A DNA stretch of 64,000 nucleotides from Rufibacter sp. XAAS-G3-1 (GCF_013623775.1 NZ_JABFAM010000007.1:248001-312000), one strand, 5' to 3'. Shown: positions 42,951-51,273, counted from the first letter of the stretch. Program-made: numbers and translations. The notes: a model not told the origin generated them from the sequence alone.

Positions 42951-43059
42951 ACTATTGGTTTTTACTGCGCTTTAGCTGCTGGGTTAGAGTGACTTCTTTC
43001 AAGGGATTTTCCTCTTAGGAGAGTTGGGCACTTACATGATCTTGCAGTGCGTGCCGTTT

Positions 43060-43320
43060 GCTGTTCCCTTGGCTTGGCTGCTTTTTGCGTGAGTGCAAGT
43101 GCATGCAGTTTGCTGTTCCCTTGGCTTGGCTGTTTTTTCGGTTGGTGCAAGTGCTGCATTGTTTCATCTTTGGCGGTATGCGCTCACGGCCGCGAGGCCC
43201 CGTCTTCCCCTCTCGCACTGCCCTTTCGGCCTGTGAAGTCTGTCTCTATTAGCTATTGTCTATTCAGGGCCAAAAGCGAGGCGCGCTCGGGGAAGACTGG
43301 AAATGGGGAAAGTAGTAAAG
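43060..43320 (+). repeat. Repeat module 1, copy C, with internal duplication
   Basis: Begins with GCTGTTCCCTTGGCTTGGCTG, which recurs at about 43113 (53-bp period), then the common block CTCACGGCCGCG, CCCCTCTCGCACTGCCC and GGCCAAAAGCGAGGCGCGCT. Confidence 0.75.
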
Positions 43321-43345
43321 CCGCGCCATAGTAAGCATTATCTGT

Positions 43346-43395
43346 ATTCTACCGCAAAGGCGTATTCCCCTCCTCGGAGGGGTAGGGATGGGTTT
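43346..43395 (+). repeat. Repeat module 2, copy C
   Basis: ATTCTACCGCAAAGGCGTATT followed by CCCCTCCTCGGAGGGGTAGG. It carries an extra local CCTC/GAGG symmetry. Confidence 0.7.
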
Positions 43396-43439
43396 CGCTC
43401 TCCATCTCTCCTTCAAAGGCGCTCCAATCACTAACCGTT

Positions 43440-43475
43440 GTTTTCGGTCTGTTTTCAGGAAAAGAGCATCAAAAA
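43440..43475. repeat. Palindrome family P, copy 18 (degenerate)
   Basis: GTTTTCGGTCTGTTTTC and GAAAAGAGCATCAAAAAG. The inner arms no longer pair. Confidence 0.5.
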
Positions 43476-43503
43476 GGCCGCTACTTGGGATAGCGGCCTT
43501 TTT
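43471..43503. terminator. Terminator of the processing protease
   Basis: AAAAAGGCCGCTA and TAGCGGCCTTTTT, perfect 13-bp stem. Confidence 0.85.
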
Positions 43504-43522
43504 GGTTGAAGTGGAATAAAGA

Positions 43523-45631
43523 TTATAACGCGTCTTTCAGGATGGAAACGGCTTCCTGAATGTACAGGTCTTTCTTTGCATTGCGGGTGAAAGCCTGGAA
43601 GCGGGCCGAGGCAGCGGTATCACCGGCTAGTTTGGTCACGTCTGGTTTCAGGCCGACCACGTCTAACTGCGGGATGTTCTTACGCAGATTCTCCAGTTTT
43701 TTAGACTCTTCCTGCGCCCGGCGTTCTTCGGCTAAGTACGAGCTTAACTTCAGGGAGCGGGTAGAAGTCTCCGTTCTTTCTTTCAAACGCAAGGCGCTTT
43801 GATTAATCAATGAGAACGTTGGGCTGGCGGAAATTCTGGTTTTTGCCGTCGCCTTCAGCTTGTCAATGGAGAAGGTAGGGCTGTTCCAGGGGCTGAATCT
43901 CGCTGATTGGATCTCGTCAAACGGAAGCGCGTATTCCTGCTCTTTCTCGCCATACTTCAGATACGTATAGGTGTCTGGTAATATGATGTCTGGGGTAACC
44001 CCACGCAGCTGCACGGTTTTTCCGCTGACGCGGTAGTACTTCTGGGTGGTCAGTTTCAGGTGGCCTAGGGGTTTCACGGCGTCAAAAGAAGCCGGTAGTA
44101 CCTGATCCAGATCAAAGAACTGCTGCACGGTGCCTTTTCCGTAGGTAGAGCTACCCACAATCACGCCGCGTCTGTAATCCTGGATGGCCGCGGCCATGAT
44201 CTCAGAGGCCGAAGCACTGTTCTCGTTCACCAATACCACCAACGGGCCGCCAAACTGAACCTGCGGGTCTCTGTCTTCCAGCACCGCCGCTGGGCCATTT
44301 GCTGATTTTACCTGTACCACCGGGCCAGATTTAATGAAAAGACCCACCATGTCTACCACGTCCTGCAAAGAGCCGCCGCCGTTGTTTCTCAAGTCCAGGA
44401 TAATGCCCTGGGCGTTTTCCTGCTTCAGCTTTTGGATCTCGGCCGCCACGTCTTTTCCGCTGTTACGGCCACCGGCGTTCTTAAAATCGGCGTAGAAGGC
44501 CGGTAAATGGATGTAGCCAATGGGCTTGGCTCCTTTGATTATCAAGGATTTGGCATACCCTTCCTCACGCACCACCACATCTCTGATAATGGAAATCACT
44601 TTCATGCTGCCATCTACCTTTTTCACGGTCAGGCGTACCTCCGTGCCTTTTTTACCTCTAATCATGGAAACGGCTTTGTCTAAGCGCATGCCCTGCACGT
44701 CTACCGGCTCCTGATTTCCCTGGGCTACTTTCAAAATAGCGTCACCCGGTTTCAACTCACCTTGCAGGTAAGACGGACTGCCCGGGGTAATGTCTGACAC
44801 CTTGATGAAACCGTCTTTTTCTGTTAAAGTGGCGCCAATCCCTTCCAAACGACCAGAAAACTCAAAATCAAAGTCTTCTTTCTCTTTAGGGGCAAAGTAT
44901 TCTGTATGCGGATCGTAAATGTTGGCGAAAGAGTTCAGGTAAGAAGAACGGTAGTCTTCATTCTCCATCTGGCCCATCCGCTTAAACAAATCGTCATAGT
45001 TCTCGCGCAGCTTTTTACGGGCTTCGGCCTCCATCTCAGGCATGGTCTTTTTGGGTTCTTTGGAGCCCGCGGTGTCTGCTTTCTGCTGGCTGTCTACCGC
45101 GTCTGCCACTCTTATGAGCGCCTGGTATTTGAGGTATTTTCGCCATTCTTCTCTCAAAGCGGCCGGTGATGAGGCAAACTTCAGTTTCTCTGGTTTTACC
45201 TCAATGGTTTCCTCTTTCTCAAACGCAAACGGTTTGTCCAGAATCTCTTTGTAATAGTTTTCTGCTTCTTTCAGCCTTTTCTGAAAAATGGACATGGAAA
45301 GGTCAAAGAACTTGAAAGAACCGTTCTTGAACTCATCGTCCAGTTGGGTCTGGTAAGCCGCCAACTGGTCTACGTCTGACTGCAACAGGAACTTCTTGTT
45401 ATAGTCCAGCCGCTCCAGATACAGGTCAAAGGCTTTTTTGGAAAAATTATCGTCTAAACGCTCTGGTGAGTAGTGGGCCGAGCTTAAGCCCTGCATGAGC
45501 ACTTTGGTGAGTACTTCGTTTTTCTGATCCCGTACTGTGCCATCTGTCTCCAGAAGTTTATAGGAGGCAATGCCGAACACCACAGAGGCGGCAGTACCGT
45601 ACGTAACCAGTTTTTTCTTAAATGAAAACAT
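43523..45631 (-). CDS. Carboxy-terminal processing protease (Prc/Tsp, S41)
   Basis: 702 residues. An N-terminal helical domain (about 40-240) precedes a PDZ domain (about 255-340, DGFIKVSDITPGSPSYLQGE, KPGDAILKVAQG), the S41 catalytic domain and a C-terminal DUF3340-like part. The catalytic Ser is in VNENSASASEIMAAAIQ (about 472) and the Lys in SSTYGKGTVQQ (about 497). It trims periplasmic and membrane proteins from their C-termini. An N-terminal hydrophobic segment (VTYGTAASVVFGIASY) anchors or exports it. A promoter match is at 45667-45697. Confidence 0.95.
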   Translation of the reverse strand: MFSFKKKLVTYGTAASVVFGIASYKLLETDGTVRDQKNEVLTKVLMQGLSSAHYSPERLDDNFSKKAFDLYLERLDYNKKFLLQSDVDQLAAYQTQLDDEFKNGSFKFFDLSMSIFQKRLKEAENYYKEILDKPFAFEKEETIEVKPEKLKFASSPAALREEWRKYLKYQALIRVADAVDSQQKADTAGSKEPKKTMPEMEAEARKKLRENYDDLFKRMGQMENEDYRSSYLNSFANIYDPHTEYFAPKEKEDFDFEFSGRLEGIGATLTEKDGFIKVSDITPGSPSYLQGELKPGDAILKVAQGNQEPVDVQGMRLDKAVSMIRGKKGTEVRLTVKKVDGSMKVISIIRDVVVREEGYAKSLIIKGAKPIGYIHLPAFYADFKNAGGRNSGKDVAAEIQKLKQENAQGIILDLRNNGGGSLQDVVDMVGLFIKSGPVVQVKSANGPAAVLEDRDPQVQFGGPLVVLVNENSASASEIMAAAIQDYRRGVIVGSSTYGKGTVQQFFDLDQVLPASFDAVKPLGHLKLTTQKYYRVSGKTVQLRGVTPDIILPDTYTYLKYGEKEQEYALPFDEIQSARFSPWNSPTFSIDKLKATAKTRISASPTFSLINQSALRLKERTETSTRSLKLSSYLAEERRAQEESKKLENLRKNIPQLDVVGLKPDVTKLAGDTAASARFQAFTRNAKKDLYIQEAVSILKDAL

Positions 45632-45973
45632 ATATTATTTCTAAGGAATGTCTATTGGTGTATATACAAAAGTAGTGCCTGTTTTTGCGGGTGCAATTCA
45701 TTACGTTAAACGTAGGCAAGCACAAGAAAGGTGTGAACGTCTCAAGAATATTTGCTAAACTCTTGCAAGTAAGCAGAACGCAGCAGTAGTTGTTCTTTTT
45801 GCCGCTTATTTTTTTAACAATGGCAGCGCGGTTTTTGTTTCTCGCTGAGTATCAATAAAGAACAGAATAGGAGGTTTCCTGTATTTTATTTCTGGGCGCG
45901 GAAATGTGGAAACAGGCGGCTTGGCGCATCATGAGGAAAATGAAACTTACCTCACTCTCTAACCACCAACGCC
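45632..45973. other. 342-bp divergent promoter region
   Basis: Separates the divergent protease and tonB genes. It holds a promoter match for the protease; no equally clear box for tonB and no gene. Confidence 0.6.
45667..45697 (-). promoter_or_regulatory. Promoter candidate for the processing protease
   Basis: TACTTTTG on the minus strand (45667-45674) with TTG (45695-45697) 20 bp upstream. Fits the Bacteroidota TTG/TAnnTTTG pattern and gives a short leader. Confidence 0.5.
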
Positions 45974-46807
45974 ATGGAAACAAACACTGCTTACGCCGCC
46001 ACCCTGGATGACCTCATTTTTGAAGGCCGAAACAAAGCGTACGGAGCCTATGTCTTACGCAAGCTGTACGACCGGCACATCAGCCAGGCAACTCTTTACG
46101 CCATCGCCCTTTTTCTGATTGGCTTTTCTGTCCCAATACTAGTGAACAGGCTTCTACCCAAGGCCGAAGTGCCAGCCCGTATGATCAAGCCACATACCGG
46201 AACCTGGGTAGACATTGACTTACCCCACGTGGAAGAAATAAAGGAAGTGAAAGCAGTAGTGCCAGCCGCCGCCCAGCCAACGGGGCCAACGGTGAAAAAC
46301 GTTACCATCAAAGTAGTGGAGGAAACCAAGCCCGTCACCGATGAGATTCCCACCCAAGACCAACTACAGACCGCCAGTTCTGGGCTGGTTACCTCTGCGG
46401 GAGACGGAACCGGCAACCTGAACAACCCCGAACCAAGCGGAGGGAACGGCACTAGCACCGCAACGGGAGTGGAATCTGGGGCAACGGAAACAGAGGTTTT
46501 TATAAGCGTGGAGAACATGCCCCAGTTTGAAGGCGGGTTGCCTAAACTGATGGAGTTTGTAAGCAAGAACCTCCGGTACCCCAGGGCAGCGCAGGCCAGT
46601 GGCATAGAGGGAACTGTGGTGGTAAGCTTTGTGATAGCCACCACCGGCCACATCACCGACATTCAGGTGCTGAAAGGGTTGGGCTACGGCACCGAGGAAG
46701 AGGCCATACGGGTCATGAAGAAGCTACCCCGCTGGAAACCCGGCAACCAGAACGGCAGAAACGTACCCGTTAGAATGACGTTGCCTATCAGATTAGAGCT
46801 GAAATAA
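45974..46807 (+). CDS. tonB: Energy transducer TonB
   Basis: 277 residues. The inner-membrane helix (ATLYAIALFLIGFSVPILVN) sits behind a cytosolic start typical of Bacteroidota TonB (DLIFEGRNKAYGAYVLRKLY). A Pro/Thr/Val-rich periplasmic linker leads to the C-terminal TonB domain (about 185-277, VENMPQFEGGLPKLMEFVSK, YPRAAQASGIEGTVVVSFVI, KLPRWKPGNQNGRNVPVRM). Together with ExbBD it powers SusC-type transporters such as the one in this window, though any TonB could serve. A terminator lies at 46925-46970. Confidence 0.93.
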   Translation: METNTAYAATLDDLIFEGRNKAYGAYVLRKLYDRHISQATLYAIALFLIGFSVPILVNRLLPKAEVPARMIKPHTGTWVDIDLPHVEEIKEVKAVVPAAAQPTGPTVKNVTIKVVEETKPVTDEIPTQDQLQTASSGLVTSAGDGTGNLNNPEPSGGNGTSTATGVESGATETEVFISVENMPQFEGGLPKLMEFVSKNLRYPRAAQASGIEGTVVVSFVIATTGHITDIQVLKGLGYGTEEEAIRVMKKLPRWKPGNQNGRNVPVRMTLPIRLELK

Positions 46808-46844
46808 ACCTATAAATAATAAAGAGTATTAGGCTTGAAATACT

Positions 46845-46892
46845 GCTTCTGTTTTTAGCTTAATTTCGCAAAATCAGCCTAAAGACAGAAGC
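46845..46892. repeat. Palindrome family P, copy 19
   Basis: GCTTCTGTTTTTAGCTTAAT and ATCAGCCTAAAGACAGAAGC. Arms longer than usual (GCTTCTGT/ACAGAAGC), 37 nt after tonB. Confidence 0.75.
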
Positions 46893-46924
46893 AAAAAGGA
46901 AAGACATAATCTAAAATCTATTTT

Positions 46925-46970
46925 ACCTAAAAACGCCCCGGTTCCAAGAGGAGCCGGGGCGTTTTTAGGT
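46925..46970. terminator. Bidirectional terminator between tonB and the stress protein
   Basis: ACCTAAAAACGCCCCGG and CCGGGGCGTTTTTAGGT, perfect 17-bp arms. A/T tails on both strands; the convergent stress gene ends 18 nt beyond. Confidence 0.85.
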
Positions 46971-46987
46971 ATAGCTATTTCTACAGA

Positions 46988-47563
46988 TTAACGGTAGATG
47001 TGCTCACCGCGGTTGGTGCGCCATTCGTTTTCAAAATAATCAGCATCTTCAGGTGAGCGGGGAGTTACGCCCATAACAATGTTTCCTTCTTTGATGCCAG
47101 ACTCATATACTTTGGCACGCTCCTCTGGAATTCCTGAACCTACCAGTGCACCCAGTAAACCACCTGTCAAACCACCTGCTCCGGCTCCTGCCAGACCAGC
47201 TGCCAACGGGCCGGCAATTACTAAGCCAAGCCCTGGCAGCGCCACGGAAGTGCCTATGGCAGCAATGGCTCCTACAATAGCCCCCAGTGTACCGCCAATG
47301 GCAGAACCGGCACCGGCTCCCTCTAAGGCTTTGCTACCCAGTTCAGTGTCATTGTTTTCGCTGTCTGAGAAATGGCGCTTGCGGGCATCATCGCTCATGA
47401 TCACGTTGATGTCATCTCTGTTATAGCCACGGCTGTGTAAAGAATTGTAGGCGCGTTCAGCGCTGTCTCTGTCTCTGAACATGCCCGTCATCATACCTCC
47501 GCCAGTGCTCATTCCGCTGCTATTCATGTTGCTGCCGTAAGTGTTTCCTGTTGTGTTTTCCAT
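46988..47563 (-). CDS. General stress protein with glycine zipper (17M-like)
   Basis: 191 residues. The start of the domain (MMTGMFRDRDSAERAYNSLHSRGYNRDDINVIM) resembles the heat-induced stress protein 17M fold. It is followed by a Gly-rich hydrophobic stretch of repeated GxxxG (GAGAGSAIGGTLGAIVGAI, ALPGLGLVIAGPLAAGLAG, GGLTGGLLGALVGSG) that could pack in membranes. The C-terminus NIVMGVTPRSPEDADYFENEW is soluble. Start at 47563 because the open frame before it has no similarity. Confidence 0.75.
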   Translation of the reverse strand: MENTTGNTYGSNMNSSGMSTGGGMMTGMFRDRDSAERAYNSLHSRGYNRDDINVIMSDDARKRHFSDSENNDTELGSKALEGAGAGSAIGGTLGAIVGAIAAIGTSVALPGLGLVIAGPLAAGLAGAGAGGLTGGLLGALVGSGIPEERAKVYESGIKEGNIVMGVTPRSPEDADYFENEWRTNRGEHIYR

Positions 47564-47700
47564 AGTTCGTTGTTTAATGTTTAGTAGATGTAACATAGTG
47601 GTAATTGCTAGGGCAGCTGCTTTACTGGCAACTGACAATTAGTAGTTAGCATAACGCAAACAATACGTATTAGTTACATGCGCCCAACCTACGGAAAATG

Positions 47701-47729
47701 AAAACGCCAGTGCATTGCACTGGCGTTTT
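47701..47729. terminator. Perfect terminator hairpin
   Basis: AAAACGCCAGTGCA-T-TGCACTGGCGTTTT, one-base loop, T-run on both strands. Lies between the start of the stress protein gene and the end of the S1C protease gene; on the minus strand it would end the sigma-protease operon. Confidence 0.75.
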
Positions 47730-47760
47730 AAGGGCGTTTTCATGAAATTGGCCGTAAAAT
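47725..47760. repeat. Palindrome family P, copy 20 (degenerate)
   Basis: GTTTTAAGGGCGTTTTCATG and AATTGGCCGTAAAAT, directly after the terminator hairpin and 15 nt before the S1C protease stop. Confidence 0.5.
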
Positions 47761-47774
47761 GAAAGCCTTGTTTT

Positions 47775-48890
47775 TTAGTTATAGACCTTTACCATGTACA
47801 CAAATTCCTGTAATTTCTTCAGCTGCTGCGGGCGTGGGTTTCCGGCCAGATTATTCACTTTTGGCAACGAAATAGGTTTAGGTAAACGGTGTTCCGGTAA
47901 CTGATCCAGCAAGGTGAGCAGGTAGGCAGATTTCACCGCGAAGGCGGCTCCGTCAACCCCCAGCATCTTTCCGCTGATGATCCCAATCATGTTGCCGCGG
48001 TCATCCAGCAGCGGGCCGCCGCTGTTGCCGGGGTTCAACGGAATAGAGATCTGGTAAGAGGCGGTATCACCGTAAACGCCGGACTTAGAGCTCAAGGTGC
48101 CTTCGCCAAACACTACGTCTTCCCTGGGGAAGCCCAAGGTGAAAACGCGTTCGCCCAGTTCGCTTTCCTTCTGTTTGAAAGAGTAAGGCAATTTGCCGAA
48201 GCCGGTGAATGCAGTATCGGTCACCCGAAGCAGGGCCAGGTCACGCACTTGGTCTGAGTAGATTTCCTCCACTTTGTACTTGGTGCCGCTCTTGTTCTCA
48301 ATCATCAAAGAATCAGCGCCTTCAATGACGTGGTAGCTGGTTACAAAGTAGCCGTCTGAGGTGAGCACGAAACCGGTGCCCGAGAACTGCCCGGGGTTCA
48401 AGGCATTGGCTTTGGGGGCAACGGTATTTGTGTTCAGAAGAGCGTTCTGTTTACGCTTAAGGTCGTCTACCTCGCGGCGCAGCTCTACGTAACGGGCGGT
48501 CTGCTGCTTGGTGGCAGAGCGCCACATCTCCATGCCCAGCAAACTGCTGAATACCGTGACAATGGCCACAGTGGCCGCCACGCCCATGGTGGCCGCGTAC
48601 CTGCGCATAAAGATTTGCATAGGGGTGCGCCGCCGCAGTACCGGAGCGCTAGCCGGGGCCACTTTCTGGTTTTCCTGCTGCCACTCCTGGTGGTGCTGGT
48701 TTAGACGGTCACGCAGCGATTTCTGCCGGGCGTGGTTTTGCAACGCTGAGGTAAATAACCTCGCCTCCTGTACCCGCTGGGCGAAAACAGGATCAGACGC
48801 CATGCGTTCCTGCAACTCCCGGCGCTCTGTAGAGGTCACCTGGTGCTGTTGGTAGCGTTCAATCAATTCAAGTAATTCCCGGTCACTCAT
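47775..48890 (-). CDS. Membrane-tethered S1C (HtrA-like) serine protease with anti-sigma-like N-terminus
   Basis: 371 residues. The first 60 (LLELIERYQQHQVTSTERRE, MASDPVFAQRVQEARLF) look like the cytoplasmic part of Bacteroidota anti-sigma factors. A single transmembrane helix (about 98-119) and a short coiled coil (about 130-152) follow. The rest is a trypsin-like S1C domain with the full triad: His187 (TSYHVIEGAD), Asp217 (RDLALLRV) and Ser290 (PLNPGNSGGPLL). There is no PDZ domain. It lies immediately downstream of an ECF sigma gene (49-nt gap), so it could both hold the sigma factor and sense envelope stress by proteolysis. That is an inference. Confidence 0.85.
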   Translation of the reverse strand: MSDRELLELIERYQQHQVTSTERRELQERMASDPVFAQRVQEARLFTSALQNHARQKSLRDRLNQHHQEWQQENQKVAPASAPVLRRRTPMQIFMRRYAATMGVAATVAIVTVFSSLLGMEMWRSATKQQTARYVELRREVDDLKRKQNALLNTNTVAPKANALNPGQFSGTGFVLTSDGYFVTSYHVIEGADSLMIENKSGTKYKVEEIYSDQVRDLALLRVTDTAFTGFGKLPYSFKQKESELGERVFTLGFPREDVVFGEGTLSSKSGVYGDTASYQISIPLNPGNSGGPLLDDRGNMIGIISGKMLGVDGAAFAVKSAYLLTLLDQLPEHRLPKPISLPKVNNLAGNPRPQQLKKLQEFVYMVKVYN

Positions 48891-48939
48891 ATATAGACAT
48901 GCACCCGTCCCGGATGCTTTTGTTTGCGTATTCCTTTTC

Positions 48940-49521
48940 TCAGGAAGGCACCTGATAGTCTAAAAAGAACAGTTTCTTCAGACGCATGAGGCACTTGTAC
49001 TTCTGGTTTTTGGCCGAGTCAACGTTGGTGTACCCAAATTTCTCGGTGATCTCTGGCATGCCCATGCTTCTCAGGTAGAAGTCCTCCAGCAGGGTTTTGC
49101 AGGGCTCGCCTAATTGACTTAGGGCGTTGCCCATGGCTTCAAACTTAAGCTCGTTTTGCTCAGCCTGCTCGGCATCGCCGTCCACCTGGGGTGCTAACTC
49201 AGACTCGGTGTCTTCAATCATGCCATGGCTGAACCGGCTGCTTCTGGACAGCCTTTTCAGCCAAAGACGGCGGCAGATGGAGTAGAGGTAGGTTTTGATC
49301 TGGCAGTTCAGTTCCAGCTGACCCGCCTTAATCTTCTCATAGAAGACAATCACCGCTTCCTGGAAAATGTCCTTGGCATCATCCTCCGTGCCGTTGTTAC
49401 TCTGGACGAAGAACAAGACCATGGGGAAGTGGAGCTTGTACAACCTACTCAGTGCCGCATCATCGTCTTGAAGAATCCCTTCTATTATGGCCGCATCGGT
49501 CACTAGCGCCTTACTAATCAT
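48940..49521 (-). CDS. ECF RNA polymerase sigma factor
   Basis: 193 residues. Region 2 (LSRLYKLHFPMVLFFVQSNN, DAKDIFQEAVIVFYEKIKAG, IKTYLYSICRRLWLKRLSR) and a region-4 helix-turn-helix (MPEITEKFGYTNVDSAKNQK). The ATG at 49521 is preferred; a TTG at 49530 lies three codons upstream. Its partner is the transmembrane protease gene 49 nt downstream. An inverted repeat GTAACCCA/TGGGTTAC (49553-49599) sits just upstream, possibly a control site. Confidence 0.92.
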   Translation of the reverse strand: MISKALVTDAAIIEGILQDDDAALSRLYKLHFPMVLFFVQSNNGTEDDAKDIFQEAVIVFYEKIKAGQLELNCQIKTYLYSICRRLWLKRLSRSSRFSHGMIEDTESELAPQVDGDAEQAEQNELKFEAMGNALSQLGEPCKTLLEDFYLRSMGMPEITEKFGYTNVDSAKNQKYKCLMRLKKLFFLDYQVPS

Positions 49522-49552
49522 GCTTGTCAATTAATACAGTTTCAGTCATTTA

Positions 49553-49599
49553 GTAACCCACAGGAAAAAAATAAAAAATTTCTGAAAAGGATGGGTTAC
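49553..49599. promoter_or_regulatory. Inverted repeat GTAACCCA upstream of the ECF sigma gene
   Basis: GTAACCCA (49553-49560) and TGGGTTAC (49592-49599) flank an A/T-rich 31-bp segment in the divergent region between the sigma gene and the Thr-rich lipoprotein. Operator or control site is a guess. Confidence 0.35.
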
Positions 49600-49661
49600 C
49601 TCACGGGGGGTAGTGGTATAAAGGTTGAAATTAACGCTAAAACCCTTTAAAAAAAATCACC

Positions 49662-49904
49662 ATGAAAAAGGTATTTTCTCTTGCCCTAGTTGCTGGTATG
49701 TTCGTTTTCGCTTCTTGCGAGTCTAAATCTGCTGAAGGAACTGAAGGAACTTCTACTGAAGCTACTTCTACTGATGCTGCTGCCACTGAAGGTGCTACTG
49801 ATGTCACTACAACTGGCACTGACACTACCACTACTGGTACTGACGCCACTACAACTGGTGCTGACACTACTGCTACCACCACTGGTGCAACTACCGCTCA
49901 GTAA
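49662..49904 (+). CDS. Small Thr/Ala-rich lipoprotein
   Basis: 80 residues. The lipoprotein signal MKKVFSLALVAGMFVFASC gives a 62-residue mature peptide made almost wholly of Thr, Ala, Gly and Asp with repeated TTTGTDTT/TTTGADTT units. No known domain. The clear signal peptide, the start codon and a downstream terminator (49945-49981) support it as a real gene rather than chance. Divergent from the ECF sigma gene. Function unknown; such mature peptides may be surface-exposed. Confidence 0.75.
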   Translation: MKKVFSLALVAGMFVFASCESKSAEGTEGTSTEATSTDAAATEGATDVTTTGTDTTTTGTDATTTGADTTATTTGATTAQ

Positions 49905-49944
49905 TTAATGGTGTGCGTTGGCACACCTTCTTATTAAGCAAGAT

Positions 49945-49981
49945 AAAAGCGTCTCATACGGTTTGCGTAAGAGACGCTTTT
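49945..49981 (+). terminator. Terminator of the Thr-rich lipoprotein gene
   Basis: AAAAGCGTCTC and GAGACGCTTTT, 11-bp perfect stem, loop 15, followed by a T-run. Confidence 0.85.
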
Positions 49982-50004
49982 ACTTTTTTAGTCTGTTTTA
50001 GAGG

Positions 50005-50048
50005 AAGCGTTTTAGGCCTGTTTAGTCAAAAACAGACCTAAAACGCTT
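50005..50048. repeat. Palindrome family P, copy 21
   Basis: AAGCGTTTTAGGCCTGTTT and AAACAGACCTAAAACGCTT, one mismatch. It ends 6 nt beyond the proline dehydrogenase stop. Confidence 0.85.
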
Positions 50049-50054
50049 TTTGCT

Positions 50055-51239
50055 TTAGGCGCGGCGTTTACGGCGTTCCAGTTCTTTCCTCACCAAAGAG
50101 AATTCGCGGCTGCTTTGGCCGGCAATGGCTGTGTTTTCGTCGGCGCGGCGCAGCAGGTACGGCATCACGGCCTCAACCGGGCCGTAAGGCACGTATTTGG
50201 CTACGTTATACCCGGCGTGCGCCAGATTGTAAGATAAATTATCGCTCATGCCTAGAAGCTGCGCGAAGTAGACGCGCTCATCTGAGGGCTGAAGGTTGAA
50301 CTCGTCCATGAGTTCCAACAGGTAATAGCAGCTTTGCTCGTTGTGCGTTCCGGCGCAAATGGCAATACGGTCAACATGCGCTACACAGAACCGCAGAGAC
50401 TCATCATACAACGCGTCAGTTGCTTTTTTAGTGGGGTTGATGGGGTTGGCAAGGCCTTGTTGTTGGGCTACCCGTCCTTCTTTCTCCATATAGGCCCCGC
50501 GCACCAGTTTTCCGCCCAGGTAAAAGCCCAGTTTCTGAGCCCGCTCGTAGTCGCGCTTGATCACGTCCAGTCGGTCATGGCGGTAGAGTTGGTAGGTGTT
50601 GTAGACAATGGGGCGCTCCTGGTTGTAGAGTTCCATCATCTCTAGGCACAGTTGGTCAATGGTTTCCTGCATCCAGCTCTCCTCGGCGTCAATGAATACG
50701 CGTACCCCGCGTTCAAAAGCCCGTTGGCAGATGGCTTTCACTCTTACCCGCACCCGCCCGAAAGCGGCTTTCTCAGTCTGGGTAAGTTCCTGCGTGGTCT
50801 GGGCTTTGGCCAGTAAAGCTGGATCTGCCACTCCGGTCACCTTGAAAACGCTGAACGGAATATGGCTTGAAGTGGCTGCCATTTCTATGGTGGAGATGAT
50901 TTCCTGCACCGTGTGGTCAAAGCTCTCCTCATTGCTTTCGCCTTCTACTGAGTAGTCCAAGATGGTGCCAATACCAGATCTGCCCAGTTTTTCAATGGTG
51001 GGCCTACATTCCTGAATGGTTTCGCCGCCGCAGAACTGTTCAAAAATGCTTTTCTTGATGAGGAACTTGACCGGCAGGTTCCAGCTCAGGGCCTTTTTCA
51101 TGAGTCCGCCGCCCATCTTCACCATAGAATTGTTGTTCATGGCCGCAAACAGGAGGTAGGTCTTGTAAAGTTCTGCATCTGATTTATCAGCAAATGCAAT
51201 GGCGGTATCTTCAAAAGAAACTTTTGGTGCAGGGGTCAT
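50055..51239 (-). CDS. Proline dehydrogenase
   Basis: 394 residues. An FAD-dependent TIM-barrel enzyme that oxidises proline to pyrroline-5-carboxylate, the first step of proline use. DYSVEGE, VFIDAEESWMQ, NTYQLYRHDRL, GFYLGGKLVRGAYMEKE and PYLLRRADENTAIAGQ are conserved; the last holds the Arg-Arg that binds the carboxylate. It lacks the aldehyde dehydrogenase domain of PutA, as usual in Bacteroidota. A TATCTTTG -7 box lies just upstream (51266-51273). Confidence 0.93.
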   Translation of the reverse strand: MTPAPKVSFEDTAIAFADKSDAELYKTYLLFAAMNNNSMVKMGGGLMKKALSWNLPVKFLIKKSIFEQFCGGETIQECRPTIEKLGRSGIGTILDYSVEGESNEESFDHTVQEIISTIEMAATSSHIPFSVFKVTGVADPALLAKAQTTQELTQTEKAAFGRVRVRVKAICQRAFERGVRVFIDAEESWMQETIDQLCLEMMELYNQERPIVYNTYQLYRHDRLDVIKRDYERAQKLGFYLGGKLVRGAYMEKEGRVAQQQGLANPINPTKKATDALYDESLRFCVAHVDRIAICAGTHNEQSCYYLLELMDEFNLQPSDERVYFAQLLGMSDNLSYNLAHAGYNVAKYVPYGPVEAVMPYLLRRADENTAIAGQSSREFSLVRKELERRKRRA

Positions 51240-51265
51240 AGAGTATGGGCTACATTTAAGCTGTA

Positions 51266-51273
51266 CAAAGATA
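51266..51273 (-). promoter_or_regulatory. -7 box TATCTTTG for proline dehydrogenase
   Basis: Exact TAnnTTTG on the minus strand, about 27 nt before the start. No clear -33 TTTG. Confidence 0.4.

Larger units (their letters stand above)
42951..43522. other. 572-bp intergenic region, repeat modules
   Basis: Module 1 copy C with an internal duplication, module 2 copy C, a P palindrome (43440) and the terminator of the protease gene (43471-43503). Frames across module 1 are not accepted as genes. Confidence 0.7.
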
